Shown here: piece by piece, positions 8,266 to 18,283 of the stretch | Layout of the letters: every line of letters starts with the position of its first letter | Position numbering within the stretch: the stretch's first letter is position 1 | DNA from: Paenibacillus riograndensis SBR5 | GTDB taxonomy: Bacteria > Bacillota > Bacilli > Paenibacillales > Paenibacillaceae | Length of the DNA stretch: 64,000 nt | Assembly (NCBI RefSeq): GCF_000981585.1 | Contig: NZ_LN831776.1 | Coordinates: forward strand, 6,121,187 to 6,185,186 | Direction: 5' to 3' | Translations under genes and position numbers: made by a program | Notes under the pieces: model-generated | Told to the model about the DNA's origin: nothing | The model's database searches: none | What the model saw: only the letters and a program-made list of their open reading frames with translations

Positions 8266-8400
8266 GTTACGGACAGGAGAGCCGTTATGGATAGAAGATT
8301 CAGCTATTCCGCAGGATTACGGACTGAGATGCCTTTATTTCTCCCTTTCCCCTTTATTCCAGGCTCAATTGAACGTTATAACGGCTCCTGAGTCCGTAAC
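8266..8400. repeat. Inverted repeat pair, small palindromic element
   Basis: GTTACGGAC-AGGAG-AGCCGTTAT at 8266-8288 is mirrored at 8378-8400 as ATAACGGCTCCTGAGTCCGTAAC. Each 23-base arm matches the other except in the central five bases. The 89 bases between carry no ORF. It looks like a small non-autonomous element or a large imperfect hairpin. Confidence 0.5.
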
Positions 8401-8440
8401 TGTAGATAAAGTTAGATTTTTGGCAAAATAAGGGCTCCTC

Positions 8441-8578
8441 TGTCCGCTTCAGTCTGCGGATGGAGCCCTATCCTCCTCCATCGCGTATATTCCTGTGAGG
8501 CTTCCAAGATATCCACATTTTTTCACACTATATTACAGTTAAAGGGGGAAGTCAGTTTCCCCAAAACATATAAATTCT
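8441..8578. repeat. Dispersed repeat B, copy 1
   Basis: About 138 bases closely matching 34122-34259. Shared blocks are GTCCGCTTCAGTC, GGAGCCC, GGCTTCCAAGATATCCACA, TATTACAGTTAAA and AACATATAAATTCT. The segment begins inside a hairpin (GGGCTCC...GGAGCCC, 8432-8465). No coding potential is seen. Confidence 0.65.
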
Positions 8579-8680
8579 TTCAAGTAGAAACGGCTACACC
8601 GCCCTTATTAGGTCGTTACCATTGTGGCTTCCCTCCTGAACTAATTGCAACCCTTACCCCAGTTTGCTGTTTCTACTAAT

Positions 8681-9958
8681 CTGAATATTGACCACGGAAT
8701 TAATCAGGTACGCTCAGCCGGGTAATTAAAGGCCAGCAGCCGATTGCCATGAACCACCTGGAGCGGATTACCAAGGGGATGGAACTTCCAGAGGACCATT
8801 TCTACAGCTTATATGTGGACGAATGCTTCTATTATTCGTCACCAACTTGGCGGCGTCTGCGGCCATTTCTTTTACGGTCGGCAGAGCTGGGACGTCTCGA
8901 TTGCGTTGAACAGGTCGTTCAGAATCTGCTAGAGAATCTGACGTATGCCCCTATGCTGTTCGAAGTGGCGGAAGGGCTGTTTCAGGAGGGGCTGTGGCAG
9001 GCTGCAGCGTTATTATATAAGAATGTGAGCGCCAGTGAGAAATATCAAAATTCCGAACGGCTGGCAGTGGCCAGTTCCGTTTGTTCCGGATAGCCCTTGG
9101 CGACGATCAGACCCAGAATTTGCAGGCGGCTCTCCTCTTCGAATGTTATCTGGACCGGCTGGATGAAGCGGATCAGTTGGATGGCTTGAAGCATTTGGCC
9201 CATGTCTATGGTTCAATGCATCGGTGGCATAAGGTGGATGAACTAGCGAAGGAGATGCTGCGATTAGCAACTATTCGCTATAAGCTACAGCGCCAGTCGG
9301 ACCGTAGAGAGAGTGACGAGAACCCCCCCGAGAAAACCCTTACTTCTATATTCTGTACGCGCAGATTATCCGTTCAACCGTGTGTGATGAATTTGGAGAC
9401 TACAAATCGGCATTAGATTGGGTGTCCCTCTATATGGATGGAAGCTGGATCCAGGAAAACAATGAGGAAGTGAAGCGAACTGTAGCCCAGTTTCAGGAGT
9501 GGGGCACCGCGAACAGTCTGCTCTATCGGGTGTTGGCAGGACAATATGAGGCGCTCTCTGAATATATCGAATATATCTCCCTCCGAACAGATGAGATATT
9601 AATAGCTTTATACAATATTATCTTATCGGCTAACCGCTATGATTGGAATGTTGATTACATTCTGGACCGGTTTGCTGCCTATATCCCCTACCGGACCTAT
9701 TCTACAGAATTTGGCGAATACAATCAGCAGGTTATGTCGGACCAACACACCCGATTCCTCGTTGAACTGGCAGCCTATTATTTACATAACAAGCGCAAAG
9801 AAGGGATTAACTTCATCCTGCAAAGTTTGGAATCATCTGCTAAAATCAATAACGAAGGTACGGTCATCAAATGTGTCGATCTGTTTGGGCAGCATCGGCA
9901 CCAAGCAGATGAAAAAGAGAAAGAACAATACAAACTTCAAATTGGAGAGTACTTGTAG
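8681..9958 (+). pseudogene. Broken HTH/TPR transcriptional regulator
   Basis: A degraded gene for a helix-turn-helix regulator with TPR-like helical repeats, a type common in Paenibacillus. The first recognisable part is the end of an HTH (SGTLSRVIKGQQPIAMNHLERITKG, near 8705-8770), with a frame break just before it and no N-terminus. The body continues as LPEDHFYSLYVDECF, RRLRPFLLRSAELGRLDCVE and QEGLWQAAALLYKNV, shifts frame near 9085 into LGDDQTQNLQAALLFECYLDRLDE, and shifts again near the C7 run at 9323-9329 into CDEFGDYKSALDWVSLYMDG, ending LQIGEYL at 9956-9958. At least two frameshifts and a truncated start make it non-functional as read. Related regulators sense peptides, but that is family knowledge only. 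Confidence 0.7.
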
Positions 9959-10136
9959 ATACTATCGACTCCATAGCAAACTGTAGCACTCAAATGTTGG
10001 TTCAAACTATGGGCCACGGTTACGGTAGTGGTTGAAGCTTTCTGTGCAGCAATAATTTGATTCCAAGTGTTTTCACTGCCCTTTATGTTCAGCGAAGTCC
10101 GCAGACCAACCGTCGTTCCCGGTATATCGGGAACGT

Positions 10137-10190
10137 TGTTCTATTTAATAAGAAAAGCAACGGCCCTCATGTGTTACCACGAAGGCCGTT
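10137..10190 (+). terminator. Hairpin AACGGCC...GGCCGTT
   Basis: A 7-bp stem (AACGGCC / GGCCGTT) with an 18-base loop, followed by TAACTTATT. It lies in a decayed stretch (9959-10397) with no intact gene. Confidence 0.4.
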
Positions 10191-10199
10191 TAACTTATT

Positions 10200-10311
10200 C
10201 AGGCCCGATCGGTTATAAGACACGATCTAAAGTCACTGAGCAAATATATCTTCATGTTGCTTAGCAACGCCAGATGTCTATGGCAGATGATTTTGAATGG
10301 GCAATCAATAA
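10200..10311 (+). pseudogene. C-terminal scrap of a tyrosine recombinase
   Basis: The translation GYKTRSKVTEQIYLHVA, then an in-frame TAG, then QRQMSMADDFEWAINN and a stop resembles the end of a phage-type integrase (LGH...T..IYLHVA). It is followed by ATGCGGGTAAAGTGCGGGTAA, a pattern I associate with integrase 3' ends and att sites. Only about 35 codons survive, so the identification is tentative. Confidence 0.35.
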
Positions 10312-10397
10312 CTAACCTAATGCGGGTAAAGTGCGGGTAACGCTAGTCCCCCAAACCGCCGTAAGCCCTTGTCCCCCAAGGGTTCCCGACAATCCCT

Positions 10398-10817
10398 CTA
10401 GATATAAAACATGTAATTATCCGCATGACTCTCCTCTTTAAAGTTGATCAGGTCGGATAAAGTGGTGGAGTCCAGGACATCGGCGATGCTGTCGCGGATG
10501 CGCAGCCAGAGGTCGCGCTTAGCCGGGTCGTCCTCTTCGGTGAAATCCACAGGCGAAATCGGCCCTTCCAGCACGCGGATGATGTCTCCGGCGGTAATCG
10601 TACCGGCTTCACGTGACAAAATATAGCCGCCGTAGGCTCCGCGGATACTCTTCACCAGTCCTGCGTTGCGCAGCGGGGCGATCAGCTGCTCCAGGTAATG
10701 CTCGGACAGCCCGTTTTTCTCGGCAATACTCTTAAGGGATGTGGGACCTTCGCCAAATTTCAGGGCGAGCTCCATCATAATGGTTAATCCATAGCGTCCT
10801 TTTGTTGATATCTTCAA
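10398..10817 (-). CDS. cymR: Rrf2-family regulator CymR
   Basis: The master repressor of cysteine metabolism in Firmicutes, working with the CysK/O-acetylserine signal (family knowledge). It has 139 residues with an N-terminal winged helix (MKISTKGRYGLTIMMELAL, SLKSIAEKNGLSEHYLEQLIAPLRNAGLVKSIRGAYGGY). It lacks the three-Cys cluster of IscR, as CymR does. It starts at a TTG (10817) with GAGGTG upstream. It diverges from mnmA at 11121, and in B. subtilis the two lie in one block with the cysteine desulfurase. A 6-5-6 palindrome, TGACAT-5-ATGTCA, lies 41 bases upstream and may be an operator. Confidence 0.9.
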   Translation of the reverse strand: MKISTKGRYGLTIMMELALKFGEGPTSLKSIAEKNGLSEHYLEQLIAPLRNAGLVKSIRGAYGGYILSREAGTITAGDIIRVLEGPISPVDFTEEDDPAKRDLWLRIRDSIADVLDSTTLSDLINFKEESHADNYMFYI

Positions 10818-10857
10818 AGGTGCACCTCTTTCGGTTTAGTTGCTGGTATCGCTGGCT

Positions 10858-10874
10858 TGACATGAGAAATGTCA
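10858..10874 (-). promoter_or_regulatory. Palindrome upstream of cymR
   Basis: TGACATGAGAAATGTCA is a perfect 6-bp inverted repeat with a 5-base spacer, 41 bases before the cymR start. It could be an autoregulatory operator. It does not obviously match the published CymR box as I remember it, so the binder is unknown. Confidence 0.35.
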
Positions 10875-11048
10875 TATCAACGTATTCCGATGTTTGCTCT
10901 CAGCTTATGTTATCATATCCTTGGGCATATTTGGAGCGCAAACTGTAACTTTTTGCAATAATGTTCGCCAGTGGTGGACAAATTGTCAAATTTTCCGCCT
11001 GATCCGCTGCCATTTGCCCTGTCGTGTGCAGTCTGGGGTAGACAGGTA

Positions 11049-11057
11049 TGTTATAAT
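11049..11057 (+). promoter_or_regulatory. Extended -10 promoter for mnmA
   Basis: TGTTATAAT gives a perfect -10 (11052-11057) with an adjacent upstream TG, 64 bases before the mnmA start. No good -35 is seen at 17 bases, consistent with an extended -10 promoter. Confidence 0.5.
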
Positions 11058-11105
11058 ACACAATGAGCCGGGTGTTTTGCAAGGATACCGGTATTTTTTG
11101 CATAG

Positions 11106-12242
<1,137 letters not shown>

Positions 12243-12279
12243 ACTTCATTTTACAGCAGCTGACGATAGGTAATAAACC

Positions 12280-12326
12280 AAAGAACCTTCAGACCCACAA
12301 AAACAGTGGAGTTGAAGGTTCTTTTT
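12280..12326 (+). terminator. Terminator after mnmA
   Basis: AAAGAACCTTCA pairs with TGAAGGTTCTTT and is followed by TTC. It lies between convergent mnmA and the GH48 gene and may serve both. Confidence 0.8.
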
Positions 12327-12389
12327 CATCCTTTGGCTTGGGAAATGCAGGGCCTCTTAGGTCATGCCTGTATCAGACCACCCGCTGAG

Positions 12390-15371
12390 TTAAGGCTGAA
12401 GCCCCCATACCAGCACCCCGTTCAAATACAAGGGCACCCGGCTCCAGTCGGTGTAGGCGGTTTTGGCCGGATTGTAAGAATAATCCCCTGTCTCATTGTA
12501 ATTGCTCCAGTCCGTTTTGTTGATGCGCAGCTGGATCTCTCCGGTGTTCGCACCTGGTGCGAGGCTCCCGGCTGCCGGGCTGAATGAAATTTCCACGTAA
12601 TAATCCGCTCCTGTTGCAGCGGGAACGAGCTTCACAAAGCTGCCCAGCACATTACCGCTGCCCACTGTGGCATAATCCACATTGAACTGCTGCGCCTTGT
12701 CCCCGTCAACGGTATAATAATAACGGAGCTTGAGCTTGCTGAGTTCTACCGCTGTGGTTCCATTATTAACAATCCGCAGCTGTGGCCGGAGCTGGGAGTC
12801 GCCAGGGTTCGTATCCGTTGTGCGGTATTGAACCACTAAATCACCCACCGTTGGTATGGGCACAGCTGTTGGCTTGGCTGAGACTTCCGGTGAGTCCGGG
12901 CTGGTCCCTGCTGTGTTAGTGGCACTTACGACGTAATAGTAGGTCGTATCATTGACCACTCTGGTATCGCTGTAGGTGGCCTGCGTGACATTCCCTAATG
13001 CAGTGTATGGCCCGCCGCTGATTGTGGCCCGTTTAACCGTATAGCTGTCCGCGCCCCTTACCTTGTTCCAGCTCAGCGCAACCACTTTATCTCCGGCAGC
13101 CGCTGCCGGCTTGGAAGGCGCTTTTGGGGCAGCCGGTTCTTCGGTGGGGGTGTTGATCAGACGGTCGTATTCGGCATATGCCGTTGCCATATCCACCTGC
13201 GACCAGAAACGGTGGTACGTAAATTCAGGTGCTCCACTGTCCCAGGTTCGGGTGGCTTGGTTATAGGAGCTGTTGTATTTTCCTTGCAGATAACTCCACT
13301 TAGGATCATTTTTGATCGCCGGAAGCACATCGGTATAGCTTGCGTACACTCCGTTGCCGCCTTTTGCCGGATCTGAGGGCACTGTCGTGCTGCCCGGTAT
13401 CGTATTCCCCTGACCAAAAGTGCCGGTCCAGCCTGCCGGGAAATACACTTCTTTGGTGAAGTAGCGGGAATAATCCCCGCGCTTCTCTACTGTGGTGATG
13501 CCCACCCCGTCATTATAGCCCCATGCCGTATCCAGCAGTGATTTAGCCAGCTGCGAGGCCGTTCCGCCAAGCGCAGTATAGCTGCCGTGCTCCGCCTTGT
13601 TCCCTGCGGCAAAGAACGTAAGCGCCTTAATATAGCTGCCCAGCACGCCTGTATCCTGGCCCGGATTCTTGGTAACTGCCTTCAGATTGCTGTTGCCGCT
13701 GAATGTACTGAAGCCGGTCCACGTATCAGGCTGTCCCTGCCACTCGACGTTGCCTGGAATCCAGAACTCGCCGGGTGCGGATACCGTTGCCACCTCGGGA
13801 TCATCTCCGCCCAGAATCCGTTGTCCCTGCTTGTTCAAATAGTAGCCCTCGGCGTCTGCGAGCGGACGGCTGCCGGCAAAGGCATAATCGGTGGACCAGT
13901 CTATCCAGTTCTCTATCACACGTTTGGCCATTTGGAAATTGGCCGAGGTGGTGTCCCCGCCCGATGCCAGAATGTAATACAGCTCAGCTACCCGCTCCAC
14001 ACTCCATGCCTGCATGCCGAACCAATTGTTGGACGGAGGATCGGTATAGACGGGAGCTTCATCGTAGGCCATGCCGTAGAAAGTGCTTGTACCGGCTGGA
14101 TAAGCGCTGTATGACCCGTTATAGCTGTTCGTGGCTCCGCCTGCTATAGCGCCTTCGGAGGACTGCAGCCAATTGTAGAATTCCAGCTGGCGGGTTAATG
14201 ATTTGCTCCAATCCTGTCCTGCTGTTGCCGAAGCCGGAACCAGTCCGCCGGCCGGATCCGAAAGGGCATACGCTGTGACTACGTTCTGGTAGCCCTGATG
14301 CGCATGGCTGGCGCCGATTCTCCAGGCCCAGTTCCCGCTGGCGCCCAGTCCGCCGCCCCATGCTGTATACCAGGCCAGCAGATAATGGCTGGCATCCTTG
14401 CCCGTTCCGGCTTCCGGTGTGCCGTCTGCGGCACTGCCGATCTTTTGAAAATATTTGTCATACATGCCGTACCGCAGATAGTCGCCCATTTTCTTGGCTT
14501 TGTTCAGATATACAGTATTGTTATAGCCAAGCTCTTTGGCCCAGTACATAGCTTGTACAGCACGCGCGTCGGCATCGGTAGCATCGGTATACCGCCACTG
14601 TGCCGCAGGGACATTGCTTTCTTTGGTGAACAGGCTCATGAAGCCTTCATTGGTTTTGCCGAACGATTTGTCATCCTGTGAAGGATGCGGTACAGCCTCC
14701 CAGACAGATTCCTGGGTGCCCCGCTGGAAAGTATTCACGTAAGCAGCCGTATGCGCAGGATTCAGCAGGTTCCCGAAACCGTACCAGTTGTCGACGTCCA
14801 CCAGCCAGTGCATCAGATAGGTCTGGTTGTTGCCGTAAGCGGACTTCAGCTCGGCATCCAGCGGATCTTTTCCGGGACTGTATTTGCCGTTAAGCGGGCT
14901 TGGATACTGATCCGGCTGTCCGAACTCGGAGGCATAGGTCGCCGGGCTGTTCGGGTTGTAATAGCTCATTGTCGGCTGCTCCTGCACACCATCCCCTTCA
15001 TTAACCGGGATAATGTACTTCTCCATGTTGTCCCAGGCGGACTCCAGCTTGCTCCAGTCTCCCGTATGATAGCCATACAGCACTTCCAGCCACATCCAAT
15101 AGCTGTATGCCTCCGAGGTAGTCATATGTCCATAATTAGGCGCTTCGCTGAGCAGGGTCTCCACCGAATGATACGGAACGCCTTCAGCCGAAAAATAGCC
15201 GTTCGCCGGGTCTTTCAGCTGGCTGTACATTTGCAGAAACCTTGTCTGTTCGACTGAAGCGGCCTGTGCCGTTGCGGGTCTGAAATTAAAGATACCGGTT
15301 ACAAGGGTGAGCGTCAAGACTGCAGCCATGGCTAAGGAAATAGGTTTTTTGATTGAACTTAGCTTCTTCAT
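12390..15371 (-). CDS. GH48 exo-cellulase with FN3 and CBM3
   Basis: A secreted reducing-end cellobiohydrolase that degrades crystalline cellulose processively. It has 993 residues. The signal peptide is about 1-37 (KKPISLAMAAVLTLTLVTG to ATAQA). The GH48 catalytic domain spans about 39-725, with typical stretches MYSQLKDPANGYFS, SYWMWLEVLYGY and YLMHWLVDVDNWYGFGN. A fibronectin-III domain follows at about 748-835 (APSKPAAAAGDKVVALSWNKV), then a CBM3 at about 842-993 (QYRTTDTNPGDSQLRPQLRIVNN to VLVWGLQP). It lies 27 bases after the GH9 gene in the same operon, with an AGAGGAAG site. GH48 with GH9 is the standard synergistic cellulase pair. Confidence 0.95.
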   Translation of the reverse strand: MKKLSSIKKPISLAMAAVLTLTLVTGIFNFRPATAQAASVEQTRFLQMYSQLKDPANGYFSAEGVPYHSVETLLSEAPNYGHMTTSEAYSYWMWLEVLYGYHTGDWSKLESAWDNMEKYIIPVNEGDGVQEQPTMSYYNPNSPATYASEFGQPDQYPSPLNGKYSPGKDPLDAELKSAYGNNQTYLMHWLVDVDNWYGFGNLLNPAHTAAYVNTFQRGTQESVWEAVPHPSQDDKSFGKTNEGFMSLFTKESNVPAAQWRYTDATDADARAVQAMYWAKELGYNNTVYLNKAKKMGDYLRYGMYDKYFQKIGSAADGTPEAGTGKDASHYLLAWYTAWGGGLGASGNWAWRIGASHAHQGYQNVVTAYALSDPAGGLVPASATAGQDWSKSLTRQLEFYNWLQSSEGAIAGGATNSYNGSYSAYPAGTSTFYGMAYDEAPVYTDPPSNNWFGMQAWSVERVAELYYILASGGDTTSANFQMAKRVIENWIDWSTDYAFAGSRPLADAEGYYLNKQGQRILGGDDPEVATVSAPGEFWIPGNVEWQGQPDTWTGFSTFSGNSNLKAVTKNPGQDTGVLGSYIKALTFFAAGNKAEHGSYTALGGTASQLAKSLLDTAWGYNDGVGITTVEKRGDYSRYFTKEVYFPAGWTGTFGQGNTIPGSTTVPSDPAKGGNGVYASYTDVLPAIKNDPKWSYLQGKYNSSYNQATRTWDSGAPEFTYHRFWSQVDMATAYAEYDRLINTPTEEPAAPKAPSKPAAAAGDKVVALSWNKVRGADSYTVKRATISGGPYTALGNVTQATYSDTRVVNDTTYYYVVSATNTAGTSPDSPEVSAKPTAVPIPTVGDLVVQYRTTDTNPGDSQLRPQLRIVNNGTTAVELSKLKLRYYYTVDGDKAQQFNVDYATVGSGNVLGSFVKLVPAATGADYYVEISFSPAAGSLAPGANTGEIQLRINKTDWSNYNETGDYSYNPAKTAYTDWSRVPLYLNGVLVWGLQP

Positions 15372-15398
15372 TTCGGCATGCTTCCTCTCTGGAATGAA

Positions 15399-18134
15399 TT
15401 ATGGTTCCAAGCCCCAAACCAAGGTTCCCTCACGGTGAAGTGTGACTTTGTCCCAATCGGCGAAGGCCTGCTGAGTTCCGCTGTAGGAATAGTCATTGCT
15501 CTCGTTGTACGGCGTCCAATCCGTTTTGTTGATGCGCACCTGGATTTCTCCCGTATCCGCGCCCGGAGCAAGATTTCCGGCACCCGGGGCAAAAGAAATC
15601 TCCACATAAGAATCCGCCAGTGCGGCCGGTGCAGCCAGCTTCACAAAGCTTCCGCTCAGATTCCCGCTGCCAAGGACCGCGTAGTCGCAATGAAATTCCT
15701 GCGGCTTGTCCCCGTCCACGGTGTAATAGTAACGGAGCTTCAGTCCGCTGAGCGCTACCGCTTCTTTTCCCGTGTTCACAATCCGGAACTGGCTGCGGAT
15801 CTGCGCGTCACCGGGGCTTGTATCATTGGTGCGGTACTGCACACGCAAATCTCCTTTGGCAGGCGGCGTTGTCTCACGCGGCCGGGCCGCGGCCTGTGCA
15901 GATGCGGTACCCTCCCCTACACTGTTAGAAGCGGTTACAACATAGTAATAGTCCACTCCGTTCACCAGCCCGCTGTCGCTGTAGGTCGTTCCTGTTACTG
16001 TCCCAATCGCGGCATAAGGCCCTCCGTTTACCAGCGAGCGTTTGATCGTGTAGCCTGTCGCACCGCTGACAGCATTCCAGGCCAAGGAGACACTGGCATT
16101 CCCGGCGGTTGCCTGCAGTCCGGACGGACGCCCCGGCACCTGGGGTTCACCGGGATTGCCGCCGGAAGGCAGTTCCCCATACACCTTGACGCCTGCATCA
16201 AACACCGGAATGTACGGATTCTTCACAGGAGAGGAGGCACCGGAAGCCACACCCTTGAAGGAGAAATCATTCGTGTTATCCCAGAAGGCCGTGTTCAACG
16301 GAGCACTGATCCGGAATTGAATCTCCTTGCGGTAGGCGGATTGCCCGCCAGGATAAACCGGTGTCCCGGTAAAGTCAATTTTCGTATAATAAATATGGTT
16401 GGCCTCGTCAAAGGGAAGCAGCTGCGAGACGGTTCCGCCCTGATTATAGCCCCCTGCCTTGACCGTGATATCCTCCGGCCCGTACCCGGCAGCGGCAGCT
16501 TCACTAAGGTCCACATAGTAATAAAAGGACATCTGGCTGCTGGAACGTGCCGGCCAGCCCGAGCGGTTATTGAGCAATGCGCGGATCTCCACGAAATTGC
16601 TGCCGCTCGCATTTACCGAAGTCTCGGTGAACATCTCATCCTCACGCGTTTCGGCCGGAGGGAAATTCTCCAGCGGCTGCTGGCCCTGGCCGTGAAGGAG
16701 CATCATTTTGGCCAAAGCGCCGGTAAAGGCTGAATTGTAATCGGTTGCAACTTCGTTGGAAACATAATCGCTGATCGTATCTGTATAGCTGTCGGTCTTG
16801 GAAGGTCCTCCGACCAGCGCACCATACAGCACATGGCGGTGGTTGGCAGGGGTCGTCTGGCTGTCGCTCCAGGAACCATGTGAGGTCCGGTGATGCGGAT
16901 GCTGCAGCGCATTGCTGCCAAAGCCGATGACATAACTGCTGCTCCGCGGATTATCCCCCAGCATATACGTAATCTGCCGTTCAGCAAATGTCCGGGCTGT
17001 ATTCTGCTTCACCGGGTCGCCCACCCAGTCCGCATAGACAAAAGCCAGAAATGCCTGAGTGGCCGCATAGCGCAGCGCCCCCCACTGGTCCAAATGTGCA
17101 AGTCCCCCGGGAGTATAAGCAACCCTGTCGGTTGTCCCGTTCACTCCGGTGGTCCAAAACTGCATATTCCGTTCCGTGGATTGGATAAATTTGGGGTCGT
17201 CTGTGATGCGCGACAGCAGCAGTTGGGCACCGTAATGCTTGTCATCCCAGGATTGTGTCCATTGATAACCCCATTGCCCCGACTGATTGGTGCTCCACGA
17301 ATTGCTCGCGGTTACGGCTTTGTCCAGATAAGTCTGGTCGCCGGTCGCCATATACAGCCAGACTCCGCCCCAGCTTAATTCGTCGGCATAACCGCTCCAT
17401 GATTTGTAATACTGCGTGGCATCTGTGATGCTCTCGGAGTATACCCCCCGGTACGTATCGGCAAAATTGTATAATTGCTTGGCATGGAGCAGCAGCTTGT
17501 CCGCATATGCGGCATCCGAATCCCTGAAAATGATCGCCGCCGACGCCAGCGCAGCGGCAGTTTCCGCCGCCAGATCAGAACCGGGATGAGCCGCATCAAT
17601 TTTATACGAAGGGCGCGCCATCGGCATGACCTCTGCGGCTCCCCACCAGTTATGATCCGCCGTGCCGTTGCCGACCTGTCCCCACAGCTCATTGGGTGCG
17701 GTATGCGCTTTCATAAAATAGTCTGTTGCCCAGCGGATATTGTCCAGAATCTCATCCAGCTGTCCTGATTGCACATAACCCTCCTTGTACTCATACACCG
17801 ACCAGGCCAGCATTGTCGCCGTGTACGCCATAGGAAACCCGAATTTGACATGGTCTCCCGCATCATACCAGCCTCCGGTCAGATCATGGCCGACATCCGC
17901 ACCATCCTGCAGCCCGGAGTCGCCCCGCCATTCCACACGGTTGTTATCCGGCAGTTCGCCGGACCGCTGGGTTTCATAAAAATAGATAGATTTCTGCAGT
18001 GCCTCTGCATAATTGTATCCGCTTCCCTCCGCTTTGGCGACAGACGGGTGAAATACCGCTCCTGAGAACATTGTGCACGTTAACATTACACTCAAGGATA
18101 AAATAAGGCCCTGCTTCCGTTTCCTTGGACTCAT
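15399..18134 (-). CDS. GH9 processive endoglucanase with CBM3c, FN3 and CBM3
   Basis: A secreted cellulase of 911 residues. The signal peptide runs from SPRKRKQGLILSLSV to about Ala35 (VAKA). The GH9 domain (about 38-480) has the catalytic-base motif GGWYDAGDHVKFGFPM, the HHRTSH signature and the catalytic-acid region SNEVATDYNSAF. A CBM3c (about 495-645, ETSVNASGSNFVEIRALLNN) is the module that gives GH9 enzymes processivity; FN3 (about 660-745) and a cellulose-binding CBM3 (about 765-911) follow. It is the first gene of the cellulase operon. I chose the ATG at 18134: it overlaps the stop of a small upstream ORF as ATGA. An in-frame GTG at 18254 behind AGGAGG would add 40 residues before the signal peptide, which is unlikely but possible. 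Confidence 0.93.
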   Translation of the reverse strand: MSPRKRKQGLILSLSVMLTCTMFSGAVFHPSVAKAEGSGYNYAEALQKSIYFYETQRSGELPDNNRVEWRGDSGLQDGADVGHDLTGGWYDAGDHVKFGFPMAYTATMLAWSVYEYKEGYVQSGQLDEILDNIRWATDYFMKAHTAPNELWGQVGNGTADHNWWGAAEVMPMARPSYKIDAAHPGSDLAAETAAALASAAIIFRDSDAAYADKLLLHAKQLYNFADTYRGVYSESITDATQYYKSWSGYADELSWGGVWLYMATGDQTYLDKAVTASNSWSTNQSGQWGYQWTQSWDDKHYGAQLLLSRITDDPKFIQSTERNMQFWTTGVNGTTDRVAYTPGGLAHLDQWGALRYAATQAFLAFVYADWVGDPVKQNTARTFAERQITYMLGDNPRSSSYVIGFGSNALQHPHHRTSHGSWSDSQTTPANHRHVLYGALVGGPSKTDSYTDTISDYVSNEVATDYNSAFTGALAKMMLLHGQGQQPLENFPPAETREDEMFTETSVNASGSNFVEIRALLNNRSGWPARSSSQMSFYYYVDLSEAAAAGYGPEDITVKAGGYNQGGTVSQLLPFDEANHIYYTKIDFTGTPVYPGGQSAYRKEIQFRISAPLNTAFWDNTNDFSFKGVASGASSPVKNPYIPVFDAGVKVYGELPSGGNPGEPQVPGRPSGLQATAGNASVSLAWNAVSGATGYTIKRSLVNGGPYAAIGTVTGTTYSDSGLVNGVDYYYVVTASNSVGEGTASAQAAARPRETTPPAKGDLRVQYRTNDTSPGDAQIRSQFRIVNTGKEAVALSGLKLRYYYTVDGDKPQEFHCDYAVLGSGNLSGSFVKLAAPAALADSYVEISFAPGAGNLAPGADTGEIQVRINKTDWTPYNESNDYSYSGTQQAFADWDKVTLHREGTLVWGLEP

Positions 18135-18199
18135 ACACACCCAGCTCCCTTCTCCATCTGATCTTCCTGCTTCCGTTCCTGCTCCATCGACATCATCAC
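18131..18199 (-). CDS. Putative 22-residue upstream ORF coupled to GH9 gene
   Basis: GTG at 18199 lies 9 bases after GGGGAGG; the frame reads MMMSMEQERKQEDQMEKGAG and two more residues, and its TGA (18133-18131) overlaps the GH9 ATG as ATGA. This layout predicts translational coupling. The peptide is hydrophilic and resembles nothing I know; it may act only through its translation. Confidence 0.35.
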   Translation of the reverse strand: MMMSMEQERKQEDQMEKGAGCV

Positions 18200-18247
18200 G
18201 TACCGATACCTCCCCAGATTTCAGGCTTGGACACCTTTTACCGCCTT

Positions 18248-18283
18248 TTACCACCTTTTACCTCCTAATACCGCCAAATCCAT
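18248..18283 (-). CDS. Putative 11-residue leader ORF (MDLAVLGGKRW)
   Basis: ATG at 18283 follows a near-perfect GGGAGGTGAAGG. The ORF ends in TAA at 18248 within three tandem 11-base repeats of GGTAAAAGGYG, which themselves supply an AGGAGG before the GTG at 18254. It could be a leader peptide for the cellulase operon or chance. Confidence 0.3.
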   Translation of the reverse strand: MDLAVLGGKRW

